64,000 nt of DNA from Mactromeris polynyma (lineage: Eukaryota; Mollusca; Bivalvia; Venerida; Mactridae). Where the stretch lies: NCBI GenBank assembly GCA_032209605.1, contig JASFXZ010000003.1, positions 7,318,807-7,382,806 of the forward strand. The letters run 5' to 3'. The notes beneath the pieces were generated by a model that ran no database searches, had not been told where the DNA came from, and saw nothing but the letters and a program-made list of their open reading frames with translations. A program made the translations under genes and the position numbers. Of this stretch, positions 23,831-34,867 are shown one piece after another. Position 1 is the stretch's first letter. Every line of letters begins with the position of its first letter.

Positions 23831-24218
23831 GTTCTTTTTTTCGACGAAGTACCTAGTGGACGTTTAGAAATTTATTATAATTAAAATGCGTCCGAGTTTT
23901 TTATCACTATCTTTGTATGGATTTAAGTATTTGAATTAACACGTGGTCACTCAGTTAAGCAGAGATGTAGTGAGAGCGTGTGTTGATTCCGACAGTTTTG
24001 CTTCAAAGCAGAATTGACCTAATTGTATTTTCTGTTGATTGATTTGATGATTAGCGTCCTTTGCAGAGCCTAGTCACCATTTTTATTTGTCTCCTCTTTT
24101 TCTTATGGTATCCCATATCACATAATTGTACGTATTGAACTTGTTAACCTAGGAGATCAAGTACACAGCATTTTAAGTGCGACTATGATCGAAATATAAA
24201 AAAATACATACAGACGTA

Positions 24219-24499
24219 GCGGATCCGTGGTCCAGTGGTAACGCGCTAGACTAGTAATCCATGGATCGCAGGTTCGATCCCCGCTCCACCACTGACAGAA
24301 CGAACAGTCTTTCGGACGAGACTTTGGAAACCCGAGGTCCCGTGTATGATGCTTTACAACGGGCACGTTAAAGAACCAGGGATGCCTCTGGAACTGAGAC
24401 ATCTTCTGTATCATGCACTATCCTCCAAAAATAAAACATGACCTACATTCTTCCGGAGGCGTCGCCCATATTGGAAACCGGTGGCGACGATAAATAAAT
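24219..24499 (+). mobile_element. tRNA-derived SINE, full length, unit A
   Basis: The tRNA-like head GCGGATCCGTGGTCCAGTGG has A-box TGGTCCAGTGG, anticodon-loop-like CTAGTAATC (AGT, threonine-type) and B-box GGTTCGATCC (24271-24280). The body has TTTCGGACGAGACTTTG, CGAGGTCCCGTGTATGATG, GGGCACGTTAAAGAACC and CACTATCCTCCAAAA. The tail is GGTGGCGACGATAAATAAAT. The body resembles Meta-domain-type SINEs of invertebrates as I recall them. It is a SINE, not a tRNA gene: the head is not capped by a matching acceptor end. Confidence 0.88.
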
Positions 24500-24796
24500 G
24501 CAAATGCAATCATACATACAGTGATACAATTAACATCAGTAATAACATGGAACAATCCTGTAGTTGCAAGAAAAGGCCGTAATACGATTCTTCGTCAGGT
24601 TTGTGATAATAATAATAAAAATGATAATAAATTTTATTTATTGAAGGTAACTCTTTAATATATGCTCATAAGACATACATAAACTTATCTCACAAGAGGC
24701 TTTCATACATGCATAAATTATTACAAAAAGAAAAACATAAAGAATAAAATAATAAATCATAAAAAGTCATTTTCAAAATATGCAGTAACAATATAC

Positions 24797-25394
24797 ATAC
24801 GTATGTATGATAGAGAGATTAAATTGTTACATGTATGTATAATAGAGATATTAAATTGTTACATGTATGTATAATAGAGATATTAAATTGTTACATGTAT
24901 GTATAATAGAGAGATTAAATTGTTACATGTATGTATAATAGAGAGATTAAATTGTTACATGTATGTATGATAGAGATATTAAATTGTTACATGTATGTAT
25001 GATAGAGAGATTAAGTTGTTACATGTATGTATAATAGAGATATTAAATTGTTACATGTATGTATAATAGAGATATTAAATTGTTACATGTATGTATGATA
25101 GAGAGATTAAATTGTTACATGTATGTATGATAGAGATATTAAATTGTTACATGTATGTATGAAAGAGAGATTAAATTGTTACATGTATGTATGATAGAGA
25201 GATTAAATTGTTACATGTATGTATGAAAGAGAGATTAAATTGTTACATGTATGTATGATAGAGAGATTAAATTGTTACATGTATGTATGATAGAGAGATT
25301 AAATTGTTACATGTATGTATGATAGAGAGATTAAATTGTTACATGTATGTATGATAGAGAGATTAAATTGTTACATGTATGTATGATAGAGAGG
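24797..25394. repeat. 32-bp satellite, about 19 copies (unit A)
   Basis: The unit GTTACATGTATGTATGATAG plus AGAGATTAAATT is nearly perfect, with sub-variants GATATT and ATAATAG. Followed by GACTACACATTAGGCACCGA, a dispersed repeat also found near 61,560. Confidence 0.95.
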
Positions 25395-25886
25395 GGACTA
25401 CACATTAGGCACCGAGGAGATGCTAGGGTACACTTTGGGTAAAGTGGTACAAGGAATGGTTTGAGTAATTTATAAATTAGTGCACATGCATTCTTAAAGA
25501 CAATTCCGACTCCCGACGCTGTCAGAGGTTAAAACACTCTCGATATTAAATTGGTGGTAACATTTGTGTTATAGTAACATTAAAGACAATTAACTTTGGA
25601 ATAGTTTTGGATTTATTTCACCTGTTTATGATCTCTTTTATTCTTTCTTCTGTCGTCTTTAAGGTATATATAATTATAGCGCAAACGTATTATCAATAAC
25701 GAGGAAATTCTACCAACAATCAAAGTAGGGACTTTATTCAATGTGTGCGTTCTGATCGGGTTTACACATGTGTGAACGCCAAAAAATGGTATTTTGATCC
25801 TATAATCAATCGTTAGTTAAGTTTCTTTTCGTTCAGTAATCTTGGACAAATGACACCAATAATCGACTTAAATACAAAGGTAAATG

Positions 25887-26071
25887 TACAGTAAAACCTC
25901 CCTTTAAAAACCACCTCAATAATAAGACCACCTCTAAATTAAGATCACTTTTTTCAAGTCCATTTTCACAGTTATGCTCTTTATTCAACTTCAATAACAA
26001 GACCACCTCGATAAGAAGACCACTGTTCTAGCATCCAAAATGTGGTCTTATTATTGAGTTTTACACTTGTA
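25887..26071. mobile_element. Pogo-like MITE, unit A
   Basis: The left end TACAGTAAAACCTCCCTT and the right end GAGTTTTACACTTGTA are imperfect inverse copies. The interior repeats AAGACCACCTC and GTGGTCTTATTATTGAG. No ORF. The same insertion is in units B and C, so it predates the duplications. Confidence 0.55.
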
Positions 26072-27219
26072 TGGGTAAAATTTAAGCAGCCACAGCTTAC
26101 AAAGGGACCTTTAAATTAAGTTCCCGTAAATAAACAATTTTAATATTTAAAAAAAAACCATTAAATATTGAAAGCTTCACCAAACTCCGTGCAAAAAAAA
26201 TTATTACAGTTATACTCTACGTAATTTCGGGACGCCACTTTGTTCATGTACGGTATATAATCAATACATAGCACGTTCATTCTCAAAGTTATTCATCCTG
26301 TTAGAACAAACAGTATTTACCCACAATATTGGTTCAAAATGTAGACGAATTCATGATCAGTTTTGCGTTTTAATGGTTTGTATTTGTTTACACAAAATGC
26401 TCATAAAATTCATGTCACTTAATAAATTACTTCAACCTCACATAAACTTGTTTATAGCATGTACATGTATTGTTAACAAGGAAGTACGGTCCATCAATGT
26501 ATCAACCATAGCCTACGTACAGCGTTTATGACATTTGCCACAGTATGAAAATAAAAATGCAAAATGTTAATAGCGTCTCATTGCTATCAACGTCAACCTG
26601 ATGGTCTACTCGAAGTACCGCCATATTCATCGTCTCAAGACAATAATACATATAAAGTCTTCTGATTTTATTATAGATTTGATGAGTGCATGTATAATGG
26701 CTGATTTGTCAGGGATATATCATTTGTGTCTTTTTTGGCGAATGAGTTTACCCGAATAGTCGAATAATAATTTATGTTACGATAATATAGAAAACGTGCA
26801 GTTTTTGCCTTGGAAGCCCCTCCCAGGACCTTCAATCCTTCGATTCTCTCTGTGTTCGTCCGCCGTTCTAAAAAATATCACTGAATAAAAAAACAACATT
26901 AAGTGTATGTGTAGGCCTACATTTAAAGTAAAGGGTGGCAACGGTTTCCATTTATTATATGCAGAAAAGGAGTGCTTTTCTTACAGTCGAAGAAATTAGA
27001 AGTTGAATTTTACATTAAACAAGAAATGGGCAATGCCCACAAACCAGGTTTTAAACCTAATAATTTGTAACCAAGGCTCTATTTGTATAATGAATACATG
27101 ATGATCATCAATGCTGCAAAGGTGCCAGAGGTGATACATGCATACAAACACTCACACTTTGATGTCAATACACCCACGAATAGCGAAGATATTAAGTGGA
27201 AACTGATTTTTAAATTTTA

Positions 27220-29530
27220 AGTGACCTTGACCTTGGACGGAACAAACCCAAAAACAATCCCAAGCGAGATCTTTACATGTTCTTACTATACACCAAGTTT
27301 GATGTCAATATGACCAACAAATCTAAAGTTATTAGCCGGAGAGCAAAATGCAATTTTTAGTAAAGGTGACCTTGACCTTTGACGAAACAATTCCAAAAGC
27401 AATCCCAAGCGAGCTCTCCACATGTTCTTACTATACACCAAGTTTGATGTCAATATTACCAACAAATCTTAAGTTATTTGCCGGAAACCAAATTGCTACT
27501 TTAAGTAACGGTGACCTTGACCTTTGGCGGAATGAGTCCAAAAGCAACCACAAGCAAGCTCTCCACATTTTCTTACTATACACCAAGTTTGATGTAAATA
27601 TGATCAACAAAACAAAAGTTATTGGCCGGAAACCAAATTTCTATTTTTAGTAATGGTGACCTTGACCTTTGATGGACCGAACCCAAAAGTAATCCCAAGC
27701 GAGCTCTCCACATGTTCTTACTATACACCAAGTTTGATGTCAAAAGGATTAACGAAACTCAAGTTATTCGCCGGAAACCAAATTGCTAGTTTTAGTAACG
27801 GTGACCTTGACCTTTGTTGGACCGATCCCAAAAGCAATCCCAATTGAGCTCTCCACATGTTCTTACTATACACCAAGTTTGAAGTCAATATGATCAATGT
27901 AACTCAAATTATTCGCCGGAAACCAAATTTCTATTTTTAGTAACAGTGACCTTGACCTTTGTCGGACAGAACCCAAAAGCAATCCCAAGCGAGCTCTCCA
28001 CATGTTCTTACTATACACCAAGTTTGATGTCAATATGATCAATGTAACTCAAGTTATTCGCCGGAAACCAAATTGCTAGTTTTAGTAACGGTGACCTTGA
28101 CCTTTGTTGGACCGATCCCAAAAGCAATCCCAAATGAGCTCTCCACATTTTCTTACTATACACCAAGTTTGATGTAATTATGATCAACAAAACAAAAGTT
28201 ATTGGCCGGAAACCAAATTTCTATTTTTAGTAATGGTGACCTTGACCTTTGATGGACCGAACCCAAAAGTAATCCCAAGCGAGCTCTCCACATGTTCTTA
28301 CTATACACCAAGTTTGATGTCAAAAGGATTAACGAAACTCAAGTTATTCGCCGGAAACCAAATTGCTAGTTTTAGTAACGGTGACCTTGGCCTTTGTTGG
28401 ACCGATCCCAAAAGCAATCCCAATTGAGCTCTCCACATGTTCTTACTATACACCAAGTTTGAAGTCAATATGATCAATGTAACTCAAATTATTCGCCGGA
28501 AACCAAATTTCTATTTTTAGTAACAGTGACCTTGACCTTTGTCGGACAGAACCCAAAAGCAATCCCAAGCGAGCTCTCCACATGTTCTTACTATACACCA
28601 AGTTTGATGTCAATATGATCAATGTAACTCAAGTTATTCGCCGGAAACCAAATTGCTAGTTTTAGTAACGGTGACCTTGACCTTTGTTGGACCGATCCCA
28701 AAAGCAATCCCAAATGAGCTCTCCACATGTTCTTACTATACACCAAGTTTGAAGTCAATATGATCAATGTAACTCAAATTATTCGCCGGAAACCAAATTT
28801 CTATTTTTAGTAACAGTGACCTTGACCTTTGTCGGACAGAACCCAAAAGCAATCCCAAGCGAGCTCTCCACATGTTCTTACTATACACCAAGTTTGATGT
28901 CAATATGATCAATGTAACTCAAGTTATTCGCCGGAAACCAAATTGCTAGTTTTAGTAACGATGACCTTGACCTTTGTTGGACCGATCCCAAAAGCAATCC
29001 CAAATGAGCTCTCCACATGTTCTTACTATACACCAAGTTTGAAGTCAATATGATCTATGTAACTCAAGTTATTCGCCGGAAACCAAATTTCTATTTTTTG
29101 TAACGGTGACCTTGACCTTTGTCGGACCGAACCCAAAAGCAATCCCAAGCGAGCTCTCCACATGTTCTTACTATACACCAAGTTTGATGTCAATATGATC
29201 AATGTAACTCAAGTTATTCGCCGGAAACCAAATTTCTATTTTTAGTAACGGTGACCTTGACCTTTGTCGGACAGAACCCAAAAGCAATCCCAAGCGAGCT
29301 CTCCACATGTTCTTACTATACACCAAGTTTGATGTCAATATGATCAATGTAACTCAAGTTATTCGCCGGAAACCAAATTTCTATTTTTAGTAACGGTGAC
29401 CTTGACCTTTGTCGGACAGAACCCATAAGCAATCCCAAGCGAGCTCTCCACATGTTCTTACTGTACACCAAGTTTGGTTACAATATGATCAACAGAACTC
29501 AAGTTATTCGCCGGAAACCACCCAGTTTGA
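27220..29530. repeat. 145-bp tandem repeat, about 16 units, with higher-order 580-bp period
   Basis: Each unit contains GGTGACCTTGACCTTTG, AGCAATCCCAAGCGAGCTCT, CACATGTTCTTACTATACAC, CAAGTTTGATGTCAATATGA and TTATTCGCCGGAAACCAAAT. The spacing of GTGACCTTGACC (27366, 27511, 27656) gives 145 bp. The block starting at 27653 recurs almost identically at 28233, exactly four units later. Short ORFs across the units are by-products and do not link up. Confidence 0.95.
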
Positions 29531-29531
29531 C

Positions 29532-29562
29532 GCCCGCCCGCCCGCCCGCCCGCCCGCCCAAC
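29532..29562. repeat. (CCCG)n simple repeat
   Basis: About seven CGCC/CCCG units near the 3' end of the 2.6 kb insertion. Confidence 0.95.
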
Positions 29563-29609
29563 GACATACACCATTCTAATAACCTGGTTTTTTTCAAAAA
29601 CCTGGTTAA

Positions 29610-30485
29610 TAAATGAACATTATTCGACGAACAACGATTTGTAATATCGAAGGAACTGTGGGGTAACTCATAGTAGATCTATGCTGACATTTGTTTGCAT
29701 GCAATATTCATGAGCTCGTTAAATTGGATTCGTTTTAAAATTTAAAGCGCATTGCATTACACTGAGTTTGAACATTTTCATTTAATAAAATCAGATTTAC
29801 TCGTGAACAAAGTTGTAGTGTTTCTTTGGTTGTATTGTGTTAAATTTGACCAACATGAGTATCATTCATGCAAAATAAATGAGTAAATTCACATAATGTG
29901 CACGTATACACATGCAAGAGTTCGTAAGTACATGTAGTAAAGAACAACAACAGGAGTTATAAAAGAGAGAATAAGTTGCTACCAGGAACACCACATACAC
30001 AATATAATGCCTCCCCACACATAATCAATGCAACTATATAAATGCTGTCCACCAGTTATTAACACGTTGTTTTGTGTCGTTTTGGTTGTTGGTGCGTGTT
30101 GGTCGCAGAGACCCTGATATCGCAGATTCCTGAGAATAAGGACAATTATATTATAACTCCAATTTTATTTTCAAGTACAATCTTATTGAATTCTGTAAGC
30201 TCGCAGTACAAACTATTCAAACAGCAGACTCATACATAATGATATTGTCAAAGAAACGATATTGTCAAAGAAACACAATTCATTAACAGAATTATAAAAA
30301 CACATATTTCTAAAATTGATCTGAAATTAATAAAATCATAATCAAATTTTTTTTTTATAAATGAATGCCGATTATAGAGTCACACAAGAATAAATCAAAA
30401 TAATTATAGTTTTCACAAAACTTCAAGTGGATGTGATTCGGATAAAGCACTTATATAAATGTACAACTGAGGAAATGAACTAGAA
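29610..30485. other. TLR copy A downstream flank
   Basis: No gene. On the minus strand an AATAAA at 30169-30164, about 320 bases past the TLR stop, could serve as the poly(A) signal. TTGTCAAAGAAACGATA and similar direct duplications occur near 30,245. An ACACCACATACACAATATAA segment at about 29,988 is related to the dispersed repeat at 62,205. Confidence 0.45.
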
Positions 30486-32717
30486 TTACTTCTCGTCGAT
30501 ATGTTCGGAATTCTGTTCCACATACGCTATTATATGAGAACAAAGAATATCTAATGTATCATTTTCAGCTTTGAGTGCTTTAACTGAATCGAGGTTTGTC
30601 GTGTCTGGCCACATAAGCCTGACCTTTTCATCATAGACGACACGTAAGAATCCAGTAAGCTTGTCTGAATTACACTTTGAAACAAATAAAGGTATCAAGG
30701 GCACTTTTGAGCTTAGCGCCATTTTCACCTCTAAATTACACCATGCGCTGTCTAAAAAGTTTTCTGTCACCACAGCAATAGTCACATGACTTTCTAGAAT
30801 GGCCATCCTACATATCTCATCAATATCAATACCAGCCAGAAAATGCTTGTCGTAAATTATTATCAACTGTTCTGGATCTCTGTTTGACAGGCGACTTTTG
30901 AGTTTTTCATTTAAGTTCGAATATATTTTATCAATGACAAAGTCTGAATCACGAGAACTGTACGCAAGAAAAACAACGAACTTAGGCTTCCGGGTTTTCA
31001 TCTCCAAGTTTGAAATTGGAAAGACGACTGATATAGGAGACTGTTGATCTGGCTGACCGTCCGAATTACTTTTCCTAAGTCTCCATACTATGATCCCAAC
31101 AATGATCACTATAACAACAGCACCACTCGTGGTTCCAGCAATAATAGGCATGGTACTAGTATCTATTTCGTCCGAGCAAACTTCTTTAATAAACTCTGTT
31201 GTCATATCATCTAATGTTTTCCATTCATTGTTAAAAAGACAATCAGTATTATCAAACTCTATATTTTCACTCTGAAAAAAATTCAAAAGATGACACTCAC
31301 AATTTAAAACGTTTCCATGTAAGTATACCGTAATACTCGAGTTAACGGACGAGAGATGGTTTATAACTCCAACGTCTATCTTCTTCAGTAGATTATTGGT
31401 AAGATCAAGGGATCGAATTTCATCACATTTGGACAAGTCAACATTAAATTCCTTAAGGTTATTATTCGAAACATTCAGTACTTCTATAAACTTATTGTCT
31501 ACAAACATCTCAGATGTTATGCTTGTAAGTTCGTTAAATGAAATGTCCAAGTTCGTTAAAAATAAATTCTTCACAAACAAGTTTTTAACATGTTCTGTTG
31601 ACAATCTATTTAAATGAAATCCAGGTATTCGAATTGTCATCAAAGACGGCATGTCGTGGAACATATTAGGTTTTATCAGAGGTCCAGGAAATGATATATC
31701 CGGGAATGACATGTCAAATAATTTCAACTGATGATAGCCAAAATATACACCAAGCTGTTTCGAAAATTTACTCCTAGATGACACATAGTTGCCTATATTG
31801 TTATGTTCCAAGCACATGTCATTACTTACATTCAGAAACAGGCTATCAAGATCAACGTAACGAAAGATCATCGACCTAAACTTTTCGGGCACTGTCCGAA
31901 AACATCCACGTTCGGAATCTAACTTCACTGGTTGGCATATTTTCTCCGAATTTCTTTTATATAGACCGTTGGGTTCGTCCCATGGAATAATACTGTCGTA
32001 ACCCCGAGCAAATTTCGGCCAATGGTCAAGCACTGCCATTGTTATATTTTCCAGTGTTATGAAGGAAGCAATACAGTGCGCATGACCTATAAGGTAGGTT
32101 CCAGACACGTTCAACACCTCAAGGTGTGGTAGTAAATAGAACGGGGCTAGGATCAGTGTAAGTCTCGACCAGCTGATGTCTAAAACTGTCAATGAAGTGT
32201 TTGTTATGGACTCAAACATCACGTATTGAATATGCGCAAGTACAAGATCTTCAGCATTATGATTACCGCTTATGTTTAACATGTACAGGTAAGGTGAATT
32301 CAAAAACTCCAGTCCTGCTGTAATAGAGTCGTACAGTAGAAATGGATTTCCAGTTACCACAAGAGTACGTAGTTCGGGCAAATTGCTGAAAGCTCCTGGT
32401 GCTATATTGACAACATTGCAATGATGCACACGTAAATGTCGGAGTTGGGAGAAATTCGTAAATAAAGTAAACGATATGTTCAGACCCGGTCCGTAGTCTG
32501 AGACGTCTATATTTTCGATTAAAGAATAATTACCAACCAGATAATGTAGAACGTCCACATCCGGTCCATTTAGAATGATTGTAGACATATTACACATAAT
32601 TCCATCATCGACACATTCGCAGATCTCCTGAAGAGCGGGTATTTGGTCTGATGCGCAATTCATGCCCCATGTTAGACATGTACATTGGATAACTATCAAG
32701 AAGTAAATGTACAACAT
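30486..32717 (-). CDS. Toll-like receptor, copy A (intronless, 743 aa)
   Basis: Membrane pattern-recognition receptor. The signal peptide is about residues 1-18 (MLYIYFLIVIQCTCLTWG). A cysteine-rich N-terminal cap follows (C21, C33, C35, C42), then degenerate leucine-rich repeats to about 470. There is one C-terminal LRR cap (C473, C475, C493, C514), a transmembrane helix (about 525-547) followed by RLRK, and a TIR domain at about 577-735. TIR box 1 is FVVFLAYSSRDSDFV; the BB-loop region is YDKHFLAGIDIDE; helix C has SAWCNLE with E663. A single LRRCT next to the membrane marks the vertebrate/V-type (single cysteine cluster) layout. The whole gene is one exon, as is common for molluscan TLRs. 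The BB loop has Ala where most signalling TLRs have Pro. Expected to act through MyD88-type adaptors toward NF-kB, which is family knowledge. I give no gene number because molluscan TLRs lack one-to-one vertebrate orthologues. Confidence 0.95.
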   Translation of the reverse strand: MLYIYFLIVIQCTCLTWGMNCASDQIPALQEICECVDDGIMCNMSTIILNGPDVDVLHYLVGNYSLIENIDVSDYGPGLNISFTLFTNFSQLRHLRVHHCNVVNIAPGAFSNLPELRTLVVTGNPFLLYDSITAGLEFLNSPYLYMLNISGNHNAEDLVLAHIQYVMFESITNTSLTVLDISWSRLTLILAPFYLLPHLEVLNVSGTYLIGHAHCIASFITLENITMAVLDHWPKFARGYDSIIPWDEPNGLYKRNSEKICQPVKLDSERGCFRTVPEKFRSMIFRYVDLDSLFLNVSNDMCLEHNNIGNYVSSRSKFSKQLGVYFGYHQLKLFDMSFPDISFPGPLIKPNMFHDMPSLMTIRIPGFHLNRLSTEHVKNLFVKNLFLTNLDISFNELTSITSEMFVDNKFIEVLNVSNNNLKEFNVDLSKCDEIRSLDLTNNLLKKIDVGVINHLSSVNSSITVYLHGNVLNCECHLLNFFQSENIEFDNTDCLFNNEWKTLDDMTTEFIKEVCSDEIDTSTMPIIAGTTSGAVVIVIIVGIIVWRLRKSNSDGQPDQQSPISVVFPISNLEMKTRKPKFVVFLAYSSRDSDFVIDKIYSNLNEKLKSRLSNRDPEQLIIIYDKHFLAGIDIDEICRMAILESHVTIAVVTENFLDSAWCNLEVKMALSSKVPLIPLFVSKCNSDKLTGFLRVVYDEKVRLMWPDTTNLDSVKALKAENDTLDILCSHIIAYVEQNSEHIDEK

Positions 32718-33207
32718 TATTAATTCCGTAGTATTAGTATGTCATCAACTTGTGTTGTTAAACTGTGAACCATTGAGTATTGTTCAGCTAAACACGTCAC
32801 CGTTCCTCCAATGTATACAGATGTAAATCAATTTTAACATTGAGTACGTTTTCCACATGTGGTATTTCGATGCAGGTAAACTAGCTATAATGGCATAGTT
32901 TATAAACACAGCTACTTTAAGTACTTTTTATTGATTTCAAAAGATGTGTTAAATTCAATTTCACGGTTCAATCTATTCACACACAACAAAATGTAACTGG
33001 AAGTGTATACATAGCAGTAAAGGCAATCTCATTGAAGTCAACCCCTAACTTTAGCTCAATAACTTTCCGCCGTTAGGATCTGACTACACTCCGTAAAAGG
33101 TCACGTTCATATAAACTCTATCAAAATAGATATGCGTAACCAGGTGCTCGTTCGTGGTCCAATGAACAGTTTCACCTTACAAAACCGTGTTTGTCGTCTT
33201 TCTCAAA
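32718..33207. promoter_or_regulatory. Shared upstream region between TLR copy A and the divergent 45-codon ORF
   Basis: About 490 bp, strongly conserved in units B (43,303-43,792) and C (53,053-53,538). No clear TATA box was identified near the TLR start. It probably holds the receptor promoter, possibly bidirectional; this is inferred from position only. Confidence 0.35.
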
Positions 33208-33345
33208 ATGGCTTTATCGTTTATTAGGAGTTTCTGTTTATATTGCTTTTTAATGTCCTTCCTGCCGCTTCCGGTTATAAATATTTCCAAAAACGAAACA
33301 CCTCACAATCAACACTTATCAACCAAAGAACGTTGCCGTGTATGA
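33208..33345 (+). CDS. Small ORF with hydrophobic N-terminus, 45 codons (unit A)
   Basis: Starts at ATGG preceded by TCAAA, a fair initiation context. The peptide begins MALSFIRSFCLYCFLMSFLP and continues through LPVINISKNETP to ERCRV. The first 25 residues look like a signal peptide or membrane anchor, and the rest is short and polar. The frame and stop position are conserved in units B and C. I do not recognise it. It may be a chance ORF or a tiny secreted peptide. It is divergent from TLR copy A with about 490 bp between the starts. Confidence 0.3.
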   Translation: MALSFIRSFCLYCFLMSFLPLPVINISKNETPHNQHLSTKERCRV

Positions 33346-34398
33346 GCAAAGGAGCTTGACTCAATGTTTGGACTAAAATCGATAAATAAAAATCTCCAAT
33401 ACTATATATATGTATAGAAAGGACTACAACTTCGAACTCGCCGAAAACCGGATAAGGCTACCGTTATCGTCGATTTCTCTTACAATATACAGGATATCTT
33501 AACATGTTGTACATCTCCATTTAGCTTGATCCCTAACCTATCCAATGGTATATAACACTTTACCCTTATTAAGCAAACCAATGAGAAATCGAGCCATTTG
33601 TTAACCAAATCTTGGTGTTTTTGCTTAGTCGGAAAAGTAGTGGGACACTTGCGTCAACAATGCAAAAAAGGGAAATCACGTTTAAACTACACAAAGCAGC
33701 CATTTGATGATTTGAATCAATTTTAGTCCAAACACTGAGTCAAGCTCATTTGTGTATGAGATAGGCCTACGGTTGTGCCCAAGGCCGCAGCCATATTGAA
33801 ATTGACGAAAATACGTAATCTGAACGTCTTGGTGATCTACGCTCAAATATAATTTACGGAGATCGACGAATATTCATAACTCTATACCAAAGCATTTTGC
33901 AGCCGACGATTTTATTGGCTACTGAAAGGTCACAAGAACGTGATCTGTATTGTGCAGTCATCAGATCCAGTTAGCGTATAGAATAGGATTTTAATGAGAT
34001 TGCAGAAAAGGAAGACTTATTTAATATTGATGACGCACTATTCAAATCATAAATTGCATATAATAAATACAATATGTAGATGACATTCTGCCACGGACCT
34101 ATATACTGGTTTATAGGTCCGTGATTCTGCCAAGCAAAAAATGCTTTATATATACATGTACACTCAACAAAATTCCTAATTGGTCAGTTTATATTGTATT
34201 ATTATTTTTCTAATAATGCATGTATTCACACAAAATTTCACATACCGATATTTGAACAGGTAATGCAGCGAACCATCGATTTTTTTAGCCGGCTCGCGAT
34301 GAAATTAATCGTATTAGGCGTATTGACGTTTATAGCACGTTTTGCTCGTGCGGGGCATGGACACATATTTGCACGTGTTCGTGTACATTTGTGTCATT
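33346..34398. other. Unit A spacer
   Basis: No supported gene. GGGAAATCAC at 33670-33679 fits a Rel/NF-kB-type half-degenerate site and is conserved in the other units. The CACGGAC hairpin lies at 34,092. Confidence 0.4.
34092..34123. repeat. Hairpin CACGGACCTATA...TATAGGTCCGTG (unit A)
   Basis: Perfect 12-bp arms with an 8-base loop, strong enough to form a cruciform or an RNA hairpin. Confidence 0.8.
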
Positions 34399-34586
34399 GC
34401 TGATGAAAATCCTTTTTGAAAAACATGGTGAGAATGACTGAAGAAGAACGCGCCCGAGCCGTCGGAATGATACAGGCCGGACCTCATTTACGACAGGTGG
34501 GTTTTATTTTTTGAAATTTCATAAGAATATTGACATTATTTGTTTCTCACCATGTTTTGTGTTTTTCAAAAAGGATTTTCATTAGC
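34399..34586 (+). mobile_element. Tc1/mariner HTH exon enclosed by a ~36-bp inverted repeat (unit A)
   Basis: Left arm 34399-34434 (GCTGATGAAAATCCTTTTTG, AAAAACATGGTGAGAA) and right arm 34544-34586 (TTCTCACCATGTTTTG, TTTTTCAAAAAGGATTTTCA) are inverse copies. Between them ATG at 34425 opens MVRMTEEERARAVGMIQAGP followed by HLRQ and a GT donor at 34497. The peptide is the start of a Tc1/mariner HTH domain. No matching second exon follows nearby. Confidence 0.6.
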
Positions 34587-34867
34587 AATTCGATAAGGCT
34601 TTCGTTATCGATTTATCAATTACATTGGGTATAGGGTGGGAAGGTTGTTTAAATCATGTGATATCATTTTAACTCGCTGTAAATACATGTAGGTTGTGTA
34701 CAACGCCCCTATAATCGATTTTCAGGTAAACACGATAATGAAAGAAATAGCGAATTATAGTTATACTAATAGACATCTAAGATTTATGTGGATACAGATA
34801 TGTATACAGATTACGTACAAAACCTGAGGGGCGTATCAACACATTGACTTGACTGGTTTTATAAGGC

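Larger units (their letters stand above)
27020..29609. mobile_element. 2.6 kb tandem-repeat element inserted only in unit A
   Basis: Units B and C read ACATTAAATAGATGAACATT across the site. Unit A reads ACATTAAA, then CAAGAAATGGGCAATGCCCA to CCTGGTTAA, then TAAATGAACATT. The insertion is thus between A and T, with no target duplication visible. The 5' part has an ACCAGGTTTTAAACCT partial palindrome and the 3' end has the hairpin GGTTTTT-ttc-AAAAACC. The core is about 16 units of 145 bp, then a (CCCG)n run. A/T insertion, a 3' hairpin and a tandem-repeat core recall Helitron-like non-autonomous elements of bivalves, but the canonical TC and CTRR ends are not seen. Confidence 0.8.

Noticed and set aside
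24219..24290. Possible tRNA-Thr(AGT) gene
   Set aside because: A- and B-boxes are present but the acceptor stem is not closed, and the tRNA part is fused to a SINE body and tail that recurs at five sites.
27348..28427. ORFs across the 145-bp repeats reading VTLTFDG...SELSTCSYYTPSLM
   Set aside because: They follow the repeat period and break at unit differences; no start context or domain. By-product of the tandem repeat.
31090..31617. Plus-strand ORFs inside the TLR genes (also at 41,675-42,202 and 51,425-51,952)
   Set aside because: They are antisense shadows of the receptor coding sequence and are conserved only because the receptor is.
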